Part shown: positions 16,911-23,936 of the stretch, piece after piece | How the letters are laid out: every line of letters begins with the position of its first letter | Numbering within the stretch: position 1 is the first letter of the stretch | Assembly (NCBI GenBank): GCA_965655625.1 | Contig: CBFHHA010000004.1 | Coordinates: 30,080-94,079, forward strand | Direction: 5' to 3' | Origin: CAJJDF01 sp965655625 | Lineage (GTDB): Bacteria > Bacteroidota > Bacteroidia > Flavobacteriales_D > CAJJDF01 | Length of the DNA stretch: 64,000 bases | Notes under the pieces: model-generated | Told to the model about the DNA's origin: nothing | The model's input: the letters and a program-made list of their open reading frames with translations, nothing else | Database searches by the model: none | Translations under genes and position numbers: made by a program

Positions 16911-17168
16911 TTAAGGATTAAGTTTAGGATAATGACTACATACATTTGATGGTTCAGTTAATACACAATGTGTTAAATACGGTAAATCATATATTTCACA
17001 TATTTCAGATTCAATCATGAGATCAAAAAATTCACCGAAAGTTTCGCATTCCTCAATTTCATAGCTAAACTCAGTTTCTACCTCTTTATCTCTGTAGCTA
17101 GTCACTATAGCTTCCAAATTAGTTATAAACTGCTCATCGAGCGTTTTCATAATATTCTCAATATCCAT
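16911..17168 (-). CDS. Small acidic protein of unknown function
   Basis: It has 85 residues, is acidic (many Glu and Asp), has no signal peptide and is predicted cytoplasmic and helical. Two Cys occur near the C-terminus. No family recognised. It stands in a decaying part of the island, 66 bases downstream of the nucleotidase gene on the same strand, so it could be the last gene of that unit. Confidence 0.45.
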   Translation of the reverse strand: MDIENIMKTLDEQFITNLEAIVTSYRDKEVETEFSYEIEECETFGEFFDLMIESEICEIYDLPYLTHCVLTEPSNVCSHYPKLNP

Positions 17169-17234
17169 AATTACTTTAATTTTAATGATTAATACTGTAA
17201 CAATCCGTTCTGATGCAAACTAACAACATTCAGG

Positions 17235-17720
17235 CTATAGAAGCCGTCTTAATATTGACTCCCAATCAGGATATTCGTTCCATTTTTCATTTTCATAGTC
17301 CCAACCAAAATGCAGATGAGTTCCTTTAAAATTTTCAGCACCATTTGCAAGCCGGTCATCTATCAAAAATTCCCCAACGAGTTTATCTTTTCGATGAGAT
17401 ATAATAATTTTCTTTTTAAAAATTTCACCAAATTTTTCTTCAATCCATAATCGCTTGTCAATCCATGCAGAAGGATTTCCCCAAGGTGCAGTAGTTAAAA
17501 CAAATAGATCGTACTTTTGACTTTCATACAACTGAATTACTGATTCAACGGCTTTAGAAATTTCAGGTAATGTTCGGAAAACACCTTCAATTTCATCAGG
17601 TCTATTATGATACACTCCATCAATATTCTTAGGATGTAAAGCAGCCCCCTTAGCTAAATCAGCCAACACCCCATCCATATCTATATAAACAACTGGTCTT
17701 TTTTCCTTGTTCATTTCCAT
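17235..17720 (-). CDS. HAD-family 5'(3')-deoxyribonucleotidase-like phosphatase
   Basis: A cytoplasmic HAD phosphatase of 161 residues resembling the NT5C family, which dephosphorylates deoxynucleoside monophosphates. The nucleophile motif DMDGVLAD is at about 14-21, with the Thr motif (LTTAPW) and the C-terminal acidic motif (IDDR) in order. It is 22 bases downstream of the OmpA-like gene and on the same strand. Such genes are frequent in phages and islands. Substrate is inferred. Confidence 0.8.
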   Translation of the reverse strand: MEMNKEKRPVVYIDMDGVLADLAKGAALHPKNIDGVYHNRPDEIEGVFRTLPEISKAVESVIQLYESQKYDLFVLTTAPWGNPSAWIDKRLWIEEKFGEIFKKKIIISHRKDKLVGEFLIDDRLANGAENFKGTHLHFGWDYENEKWNEYPDWESILRRLL

Positions 17721-17742
17721 GTAAACTTGTTTTCTACTATTT

Positions 17743-18657
17743 TTAATTCAGGAAGAAAACCTCCACTCGTCTATTTTTCTTTTTATTTTCCTCTGTATCA
17801 TTTGCAAAAATAGGCTCTGTATCACCTTTTCCAGAGTATTGAATCTGCTCTTGACTTATCCCATTAGCAAGTAAATAATCATAGATAGCTTTTGCCCTAG
17901 ATATACTTAATGACATATTAAACGAACTCGAACCTTCTGAACTTGTATGCCCGGTAAGTATAGCCTTCCTATTTCTATTAGATTTAAAATAGTTTAAAAT
18001 TCCTTGGAGGGCATCAACGGAACCTTTCGAAATATTGGCACTATTAAATTCAAATTGAACCGCATCTAGGCTATTCTTTAAATCACATAATTCATTAAAC
18101 TCATTGAGTTTTTGTAGTTTAAATGGATTTGAATTATTAGGATAAAAAAACAGTTTAGCTGTGTCATTTATAACTACTCCTCGAAATACATCAAGCGAAG
18201 ATGTGTTATTTTTTGTTGCTTTGTAAGAAAGATCAAAAACAGAATCATTTTTCCATGTTCTATTCGTTAATTTTATATCATACCCGAAATCCGAATTCAA
18301 CAAAAAGTATTTGATCGTTTCTTCATCATAACATTCTGGATAATAGATAAATTTAATAAGTTTATCAAACTGATGAGTAATAAACAAGGCTTTTATATAT
18401 TCACCCAAGTTTGCTCCAAATGGATTCATCACTGGATTAGACCAATTTGCCGATGGAACAGATGCTTCTTTAATTTCATCAATGCCATTTTGAGATTGAT
18501 CATTCACCGTTGCAATTCTCAATTCGTCTGACTCCAATAGTATTTCAGCTCTTTGCCGTTCAGAGCTACTTTTAGTTTCAATGTTACAATTTTGAATTAG
18601 AAAAACTAATCCAAATAATTGTATTACGATTAAAGTGTATTTCTTATTTTTTTTCAT
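17743..18657 (-). CDS. OmpA-family outer membrane lipoprotein
   Basis: It has 304 residues. A signal peptide ends in a lipobox (LIQNC), so it should be lipidated. The N-terminal 180 residues are unassigned. The C-terminal OmpA/MotB peptidoglycan-binding domain shows TGHTSSEGS, SISRAKAIYDYL, and the ending KKKNRRVEVFF. It would anchor the outer membrane to the cell wall. It overlaps the hydrolase gene upstream by 14 bases and leads into the nucleotidase gene, forming a three-gene unit. Confidence 0.85.
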   Translation of the reverse strand: MKKNKKYTLIVIQLFGLVFLIQNCNIETKSSSERQRAEILLESDELRIATVNDQSQNGIDEIKEASVPSANWSNPVMNPFGANLGEYIKALFITHQFDKLIKFIYYPECYDEETIKYFLLNSDFGYDIKLTNRTWKNDSVFDLSYKATKNNTSSLDVFRGVVINDTAKLFFYPNNSNPFKLQKLNEFNELCDLKNSLDAVQFEFNSANISKGSVDALQGILNYFKSNRNRKAILTGHTSSEGSSSFNMSLSISRAKAIYDYLLANGISQEQIQYSGKGDTEPIFANDTEENKKKNRRVEVFFLN

Positions 18658-19291
18658 CCCTAATTATTAACTCCATAATATCTATAATTTTGTCAAACCT
18701 ATGATCTGAATCATATTCAAACTTATTAAATTGAATTGAATTGAGCTTTAAAAAAGTCATCATTTCTTCAAAACTTAATAATTTATCAGATCTTGATAGG
18801 TGAATATTGTATTTATTGTTTGAGGAACTGGCAAGATTAGAATCAATAAATAATTCAAATTCGATCAAATCCTCAATGTACTTTTCGTTAAAAAACCACT
18901 TTTCCTGGGTTTTATAATTAGCAAGTTCTGTGTTTGCGTATTTCTGGAGTGTTTTAGAAGGACTCCAACTTGGATTTATTGCGTGAACGGTTAAAAATTC
19001 CTCTTTGAATTTAGCTCTGAAATAATTAGCATAAAAACCACCCAAGGAAGTCCCAACCAAGAAAACTTTTCTTCCTTTATTTCCTCTTATAAGTCGATTT
19101 ATTTCTCGAATTGAATTTCTTGGACTTTGGTCTAGAGCCGGGGCAATAAGTTTAAATTTATCCGTCAATTGATTTTGATAGATGAACTCAGAAATTTGCT
19201 CTGCTTTTTTTCCTGGTCCTGAATTAAACCCGTGAAGTAAAATTATCACATTTGGAACTGACTTTATTATTAACGCTGGTCTTGGTGTCAT
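18644..19291 (-). CDS. Alpha/beta hydrolase, YqiA/YcfP-type esterase family
   Basis: It has 215 residues. The fold markers are LLHGFNSGPG near residue 18, the nucleophile elbow GTSLGGF, and a C-terminal catalytic His in DHRFDK. The closest match I can name is the UPF0227/YqiA family of small esterases with unknown physiological substrate. It heads the unit with the OmpA lipoprotein (14-base overlap). The N-terminal 12 residues before the first strand suggest the start could be slightly later. Confidence 0.75.
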   Translation of the reverse strand: MTPRPALIIKSVPNVIILLHGFNSGPGKKAEQISEFIYQNQLTDKFKLIAPALDQSPRNSIREINRLIRGNKGRKVFLVGTSLGGFYANYFRAKFKEEFLTVHAINPSWSPSKTLQKYANTELANYKTQEKWFFNEKYIEDLIEFELFIDSNLASSSNNKYNIHLSRSDKLLSFEEMMTFLKLNSIQFNKFEYDSDHRFDKIIDIMELIIRDEKK

Positions 19292-19450
19292 AATTTATTT
19301 TACCTAAAATAAATAAAAATATTAACTATTCAAAATCAGTGATTAACCTTGCACTTTCAAGAATAATTAGCGGAAAACCAAAAAATCATAAACAATTGAA
19401 TCAATATGAGTTAACTTTTTAAACATTCAAGGAATTTGATGAAAAATCGT

Positions 19451-19476
19451 CGAAAAATAATTAATGCGACAGAACC
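19451..19476 (+). repeat. Repeat end, type 3
   Basis: CGAAAAATAAT followed by TTAATGCGACAGAACC, ending at 19476. The same 24 or so bases occur inverted at 21579-21602. Confidence 0.75.
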
Positions 19477-19489
19477 TATGTTTTTCCGC

Positions 19490-19541
19490 TTTTGTCAAAA
19501 ACGACAAAAATCATTAGGTTTTAGTTTAATGCGACAGAACC
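19490..19541 (+). repeat. 52-base repeat end, type 1 (direct repeat of 21678-21729)
   Basis: Identical at all 52 positions to 21678-21729, in the same orientation, 2,188 bases apart. It contains the hairpin TTTTGTC/GACAAAA and the terminal TTAATGCGACAGAACC. Confidence 0.92.
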
Positions 19542-19545
19542 TAAC

Positions 19546-19598
19546 AATGTATTAAAAATTAAATTTATTATCTTTAATTGAGTTAATGCGACAGAACC
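19546..19598 (+). repeat. 53-base repeat end, type 2
   Basis: Matches 13936-13988 at 51 of 53 positions. It starts four bases after the preceding type 1 end. Confidence 0.88.
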
Positions 19599-19663
19599 AT
19601 ATTTCATCCATTTTGATAATCCAGAACTTGCACCTTTCAAATTGATTAAAGAATAAAAAATCT

Positions 19664-20548
19664 ATGAAAACAAAAATATTAATTATCGTATTTGCACTAT
19701 TTAACCTTGCTTCCTATTCACAGGTTTCAACGGTAACGAATGCAATCACTGGCAGAACTTGGATGGACAGAAATTTAGGTGCCAGTCAGGTAGCTACATC
19801 TATTACAGATTCAGCATCTTATGGCTCTCTCTATCAATGGGGAAGATTAACCGATGGACACGAACTTAGAAATTCAAGCACAACAACAATTGTATCAACA
19901 TCAAACAACCCTGGTCATTCTGACTTTATTATTGGCTCAGATGATTGGATTACACCGTCAAATGATTTGCTTTGGCAAGGAGTAAATGGAATAAACAACC
20001 CATGTCCAAATGGGTTCCGTTTGCCTACAGAAGCAGAATGGGAAGCAGAGCGATTAAGTTGGACTTCTAATGATGCAGCTGGTGCTTTTGCTTCCGTTTT
20101 AAAATTACCCATCGCTGGTGCAAGAAGCAGAATGACTGGCGCAATTGGAAACGTTGGGACTTTTGTAGGATATAGAAGTAGTGATCTGAATGGCGTAGAG
20201 TCACGAAATCTAGGAATTAGTTTGAGTATTGCTATGATGGCAAATAGAGCACGAGCAGATGGTAATTGTGTTCGATGCATACAAGATAATTCACTTGGAA
20301 TCAATGATGCTTCTGTGTACAATGAACTTAAAATATATCCAAACCCTTCGAATGGTTTTTTTACGGTAGCCTCAGAAAAACAGCTTAGCAATATTGAATT
20401 TGAATTAATAGATTTATTTGGCAGAAAATTGAAAACAGGAACACTAAATGGATTGAATTCAGTCATCGATATTAATGACCTTCCAGATGGAATATACTTG
20501 TTGAGATTGGAAAATCTCACTCTTCAAAAAATAATCAAGGGAAAATAA
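19664..20548 (+). CDS. Secreted FISUMP-domain protein with type IX secretion sorting tail
   Basis: It has 294 residues. A signal peptide (to about residue 20) precedes a FISUMP-like domain recognisable by TWMDRNLGA near 31-39, YGSLYQWGR, and CPNGFRLPTEAEWE. The C-terminal 75 residues are a typical T9SS type A sorting domain (KIYPNPSNGFF ... LIDLFGRKL ... LPDGIYLLRLE). The protein should be exported by the type IX system and attached to the surface or released. It stands inside the module flanked by the perfect 52-base direct repeats and is followed six bases after its stop by an attC-like hairpin. Confidence 0.88.
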   Translation: MKTKILIIVFALFNLASYSQVSTVTNAITGRTWMDRNLGASQVATSITDSASYGSLYQWGRLTDGHELRNSSTTTIVSTSNNPGHSDFIIGSDDWITPSNDLLWQGVNGINNPCPNGFRLPTEAEWEAERLSWTSNDAAGAFASVLKLPIAGARSRMTGAIGNVGTFVGYRSSDLNGVESRNLGISLSIAMMANRARADGNCVRCIQDNSLGINDASVYNELKIYPNPSNGFFTVASEKQLSNIEFELIDLFGRKLKTGTLNGLNSVIDINDLPDGIYLLRLENLTLQKIIKGK

Positions 20549-20553
20549 AACTC

Positions 20554-20683
20554 ATAACAAAATGTATAAATCATTGGGCAGAAAGTAATTAAATAAAAGT
20601 TGGATCATATAAATAAAGTAAGTGACAAACCGAAAGTGCGCTGCTTTTAATCGCCCAACGATTCATACACAAACCGTTGTGGC
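20554..20683. repeat. Large imperfect hairpin, attC-like
   Basis: TGTATAAATCATTGGGC (20563-20579) pairs with GCCCAACGATTCATACA (20653-20669), two mismatches in 17. Outer bases ATAACAA and CGTTGTG extend the pairing with a bulge. It starts six bases after a stop codon. The layout resembles integron attC sites, but the canonical GTTRRRY/RYYYAAC cores are not exact, so the name is tentative. Confidence 0.45.
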
Positions 20684-20714
20684 TCATTCAATAGAAACTA
20701 GAGAATACAGAAAC

Positions 20715-21452
20715 ATGAAAAAAACAAACAAATTACTAATAACATTAATACTTGTTTTATTTTATAACACCTCTCTTTCTCAATGTAAATCCGATCTAGA
20801 ACAACAGAATATCAAAGGAAAAGTTAAAACTATTAAAGAAACAGGCATATATTCAAAAGGTGGTGCAAATGAAATTAATCATATTAAGACAACCAAATAT
20901 GACAAGAGAGGCAAAGAACTTGGCTATAGTTTCGCATCAAAATATAATGATTTAAAACCTACTGACAGAATTTTTGAATTTGATAAAGAAGGAAATAAAA
21001 TCAAAGAGAATAGATACGATTTGTCTGGTAAGATTAAAAATTATTTAAATTACGAATATGATTCACTGGGCAATGTAATTAAATGGAGTTACTTTACTTC
21101 AAGTGGTAGTTTGGATTCCTATACCACTTATAAATATAATTTAACATGTGATAGAATTGAATCAAAGTATTATTATTCGGATAGTAGTATTTGGCTTTGG
21201 TATAAGAGTACATACAAAAAAGGAAGACTTATTGAGGTTTTTAGCCCATTAGATTCTATTACTGTAAAATATTCATATGACAATCAAAATAACTACATTA
21301 AATATATAGAATATGACGAACTTGGTGAAGAGAAAGAAGTCAGAACTTATATTTATGAATATGATGACAAATCAAACTGGATAAAGAAGACGGAATTTCA
21401 AAGTGGAGAAATTTATTGGGTTGATGAAAGGCAATACGATTACTATGATTAA
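20715..21452 (+). CDS. Secreted protein with YD-like repeats
   Basis: It has 245 residues from the ATG at 20715; this start gives a signal peptide (MKKTNKLLITLILVLFYNTS), whereas the longer frame from 20622 would run through the hairpin. The mature part contains several repeats of the form YEYDSLGNVIK, the same repeat type as the island protein at 10234-11229. Function unknown; such repeats occur in secreted and wall-associated proteins. A left half-hairpin (CATAACAATGTATATAAA) follows about 20 bases after the stop. Confidence 0.7.
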   Translation: MKKTNKLLITLILVLFYNTSLSQCKSDLEQQNIKGKVKTIKETGIYSKGGANEINHIKTTKYDKRGKELGYSFASKYNDLKPTDRIFEFDKEGNKIKENRYDLSGKIKNYLNYEYDSLGNVIKWSYFTSSGSLDSYTTYKYNLTCDRIESKYYYSDSSIWLWYKSTYKKGRLIEVFSPLDSITVKYSYDNQNNYIKYIEYDELGEEKEVRTYIYEYDDKSNWIKKTEFQSGEIYWVDERQYDYYD

Positions 21453-21578
21453 AAAATGCATTGTAATTTAACTAGCCATAACAATGTATATAAAATAGGC
21501 GAAACAGTATTATAAACAATAATTTGGGATCGTATAAAACTTGGTAATTACATGAAAATTTGATGCTATGCCATCGCC

Positions 21579-21729
21579 GGTTCTGTCGCATTAATTATTT
21601 TTCAAACGTATTTCAATAGAATTCTTGTTCCCACAAAAAGTTAAATCACTAATAAACATAACTTTGGAGTTTTAAATTTTTGTCAAAAACGACAAAAATC
21701 ATTAGGTTTTAGTTTAATGCGACAGAACC
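21579..21729. mobile_element. 151-base miniature inverted-repeat element
   Basis: Perfect 16-base terminal inverted repeats, GGTTCTGTCGCATTAA on the left and TTAATGCGACAGAACC on the right, enclose 119 bases without a gene. The right 52 bases equal 19490-19541. The ends resemble IS6-family ends as I recall them (GGTTCTGTTGCA). I find no 8-base target duplication: left flank CCATCGCC, right flank CAACAAAC. Confidence 0.75.
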
Positions 21730-21747
21730 CAACAAACTTGTATTACA

Positions 21748-21777
21748 AAAAAAGCCTTCCAAAAGGAAAGCTTTTTT
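21748..21777. terminator. Hairpin terminator (bidirectional form)
   Basis: AAAAAAGC-C-TTCC, AAAA loop, GGAA-A-GCTTTTTT. Read on the minus strand it follows the tRNA-like 3' fragment at 21785-21800 by a few bases, the same layout as tRNA-Arg and its terminator. Confidence 0.65.
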
Positions 21778-21784
21778 ATTCTTG

Positions 21785-21800
21785 TGACCTCGACAGGATT
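21785..21800 (-). other. Possible tRNA 3'-end remnant
   Basis: The minus strand reads AATCCTGTCGAGGTCA, the shape of a T-arm 3' strand plus acceptor 3' strand, and it is followed by a terminator. No complete tRNA body lies upstream. It could be the residue of an integration or deletion in a tRNA gene. Confidence 0.3.
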
Positions 21801-21907
21801 ACTTCATGATCCTATCTTGTACGTTTTGCAAATAGAAGTCCTTCCTCTTCGAGGCTTAGACTTTTTATTTGATATACTCATTCAAGCGAGCTTGATTCGT
21901 TCAAAAC

Positions 21908-21938
21908 AAAAAGTCCCTTCATAACTATGAAAGGACTT
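21908..21938 (-). terminator. Terminator of tRNA-Arg
   Basis: On the minus strand AAGTCC-T-TTCAT pairs with ATGAA-G-GGACTT and is followed by TTTG. It lies about 12 bases past the tRNA 3' end. Confidence 0.7.
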
Positions 21939-21949
21939 CTGCTTGTTTG

Positions 21950-22023
21950 TGAGCGCGAAAGGATTCGAACCTTTGACCGCCTCCTTAGAAGGGAGGTGCT
22001 CTATCCAGCTGAGCTACGCGCCC
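21950..22023 (-). tRNA. tRNA-Arg (anticodon TCT)
   Basis: A 74-base cloverleaf. The acceptor stem GGGCGCG pairs with CGCGCTC (one G-T pair), the D arm is GCTC/GAGC, the anticodon stem CCTCC/GGAGG closes the loop CTTCTAA (anticodon TCT, reading AGA), and the T arm is AAAGG-TTCGAAT-CCTTT. CCA is not encoded. The 3' end points at the accessory island, the usual side for tRNA-targeted integration. Confidence 0.96.
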
Positions 22024-22131
22024 GATATGTTTCTGTTTTCACTGAAAATTCAGGTTTAGGTTACTCTCAAAACAAGGGATTGTTTGTTTGAGTGGTGCAA
22101 AGATAGTAGTCCAATTTAATTTACCAAAGTT

Positions 22132-23358
22132 TTAGGAAAGACTTTTTGAAAATTTCTCTAAACTCTCAAAGCACTTGTCCGAGAGTGAGGAAATTTCTTT
22201 AGAAATCAATACCGTTTTCATATTTTTTCTTTTTCCAAACTCAATATCCGTGGGGGAATCTCCTACAATTATAGCTTTGTTGAAATCAATTTCTGGGAAC
22301 TCCTGAACTGCCATTTCCGCCATTCCAGTATTCGGTTTTCTCAATAGATTCTCCTTTGAGGCAAGATCAGGTGCAAAGTAAATTTGATTTATTTTTCCGC
22401 CATGTTTTTCAATCACATTTTTCATGTAATCATGAATGGCAGTCAGTTCGTTGAGCCCAATTATTTTTTTTCCAATGCATTGCTGATTGGTAACAACTAC
22501 AATCCTACCAAATGTGCGAGTTAATTTGGAAAAACAATCCAAAACTCCTTCCAAAAACTGAAATTCATCCACCGAAGTGACGTAACCATTTGTTATTTGT
22601 TGATTAATCACACCGTCTCGATCAAGGAAAAGAGTCCAAGTTCTGTCTATTTTCCAATTCCCAAATTCTTTGAAATCTTCGTGAGCTCTGTGATAATCGG
22701 ATGGAATTCCAATATCTAAAAAATAACTCTTGCTCACAAATCCCGAAATTGACAAAGTGGAGTAGTGGTTCTCCAAAAAATCTTGCTCAAAGGAATAAGC
22801 TTCTTGAAGGTTTAGTTTTTTAAATTGAGTGGTGTTCAAGGCATACACACCACCATTGATAAGTCCAATTTGTTGGCGTTTTTTTTCTTCAAACCCAACT
22901 ACTTTCTTGTCAGTATTGATGCGAACGACTCCGTATCGATCAAAATCTTCCATTTCTTTGAGTGCAATTGTCACAATAGAGTCATTCGATTCATGAAAAT
23001 TAGCTAGCTCCGCAAAATTGGTGTGAAATAGAGTGTCGCCATTTAGCACGAATACATGTTCACCTATCGTATCCTTGAGCGCTTTCGAAATTGCGCCTCC
23101 TGTTCCCAAAGGTTTATTTTCGTGACTATAAGTTAGGCACATTCCTTTGTAAGTATCGCCATAAAACTCTTTGATTTTATGAGATAAATATCCCACTGCC
23201 AAATAGATAGTTTTGATATTGTGCTTGGCTAAATAATCTAGTTGATAGGACAAAAAGGGAATTCCATTGATCGGAGCCATAGTTTTTGGTAATTCCGAAA
23301 CACTTGATTTCAGCCTTGTGCCTTTTCCTCCTGCTAATATGATGGCTTCTTCAATCAC
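22132..23358 (-). CDS. Heptose-1-phosphate nucleotidyltransferase fused to heptose-bisphosphate phosphatase (HddC-GmhB type)
   Basis: A predicted bifunctional enzyme of the D-glycero-D-manno-heptose pathway that feeds surface polysaccharide. It has 408 residues. The N-terminal nucleotidyltransferase shows LAGGKGTRL at 8-16 and LNGDTLF; the second half is a HAD phosphatase with FLDRDGVIN, VVTNQQ and GDSPTDIEFG. I chose the GTG at 23358 because it overlaps the gmhA stop as GTGA, a classic coupled start; the longer frame from 23421 would overlap gmhA by 67 bases. The matching isomerase gmhA lies directly upstream. Confidence 0.87.
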   Translation of the reverse strand: MIEEAIILAGGKGTRLKSSVSELPKTMAPINGIPFLSYQLDYLAKHNIKTIYLAVGYLSHKIKEFYGDTYKGMCLTYSHENKPLGTGGAISKALKDTIGEHVFVLNGDTLFHTNFAELANFHESNDSIVTIALKEMEDFDRYGVVRINTDKKVVGFEEKKRQQIGLINGGVYALNTTQFKKLNLQEAYSFEQDFLENHYSTLSISGFVSKSYFLDIGIPSDYHRAHEDFKEFGNWKIDRTWTLFLDRDGVINQQITNGYVTSVDEFQFLEGVLDCFSKLTRTFGRIVVVTNQQCIGKKIIGLNELTAIHDYMKNVIEKHGGKINQIYFAPDLASKENLLRKPNTGMAEMAVQEFPEIDFNKAIIVGDSPTDIEFGKRKNMKTVLISKEISSLSDKCFESLEKFSKSLS

Positions 23359-23930
23359 GACCGAGGGAATAATTGTTCTTCCACCAACTGACAAATAATG
23401 TGACCAATAAGAATATGACACTCTTGTATTCTTGGAGTATCTTCTGAAGGAACGGGAATGAGAATATCACAGAATCTCTTCATTTTTCCACCCGTTTTGC
23501 CAGAAAAACCTACAACGGTCATGCCTTGTTTCTTTGCTTGTTCAATTGCATTTATCACATTTTCTGAGTTGCCCGAAGTAGAAATAGCAACCAATACATC
23601 GTCTTTTCTCCCTTTTGCTTTTACAATACGCGCATATATTTCTTGGTACGAATAATCATTACCCACCGCTGTTAAATAAGAAGTATTTACATGCAGTGCT
23701 TCAGAATACAAAGGTTCTCTATCAAAGTAAAATTTCCCTGATAATTCTGCGGCTAAATGTTGAGCATCAGCAGCGCTGCCACCATTTCCACAAAATAGAA
23801 CTTTGCCATCTTGTTTGTAGCACGCCACCATGGCTGCTACGATTTCGTGTAAATCGTCAATTAATTTTGGGTTATCAATGAGTTGACTTTTAATATCAAT
23901 CGACTGCTGAATGATGTGTTGTATTTTCAT
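23355..23930 (-). CDS. gmhA: Sedoheptulose-7-phosphate isomerase
   Basis: Converts sedoheptulose 7-phosphate to D-glycero-D-manno-heptose 7-phosphate, the first step of heptose synthesis. It has 191 residues, normal for the family. The SIS-domain motifs are GNGGSAADAQH near residue 48, STSGNSENV, and the conserved His in HILIGHII near the end. It starts seven bases after the GH3 fusion gene and overlaps the next gene by four bases, so the three are probably one operon. Confidence 0.94.
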   Translation of the reverse strand: MKIQHIIQQSIDIKSQLIDNPKLIDDLHEIVAAMVACYKQDGKVLFCGNGGSAADAQHLAAELSGKFYFDREPLYSEALHVNTSYLTAVGNDYSYQEIYARIVKAKGRKDDVLVAISTSGNSENVINAIEQAKKQGMTVVGFSGKTGGKMKRFCDILIPVPSEDTPRIQECHILIGHIICQLVEEQLFPRS

Positions 23931-23936
23931 TGATAG

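Larger units (their letters stand above)
19292..19663. other. Intergenic stretch with three stacked repeat ends
   Basis: No gene is visible. Ends in the same orientation finish at 19476, 19541 and 19598, only 57-65 bases apart. Nothing clearly resembles a promoter for the downstream secreted protein. Confidence 0.6.
21453..21949. other. Island right border: half hairpin, miniature element, terminators, tRNA relic
   Basis: In order: a half attC-like arm at 21473-21490 (CATAACAATGTATATAAA), a 151-base miniature element (21579-21729), a terminator (21748-21777), a stretch at 21785-21800 that looks like a tRNA 3' end, and the terminator of tRNA-Arg (21908-21938). No gene is visible. Confidence 0.6.

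Noticed and set aside
19915..20520. Minus-strand open frame of 201 residues
   Set aside because: It lies inside the FISUMP/T9SS gene, which has a signal peptide and recognised domains; the opposite frame has neither.
12481..21729. Repeat ends as a CRISPR array
   Set aside because: Spacing is irregular, orientation is mixed and no regular spacers or cas genes are present.
21836..21866. Extra terminator (AAGTC...GACTT, then T-run) near tRNA-Arg
   Set aside because: The stem is short and interrupted, and no transcript is known on that strand; not strong enough to list.
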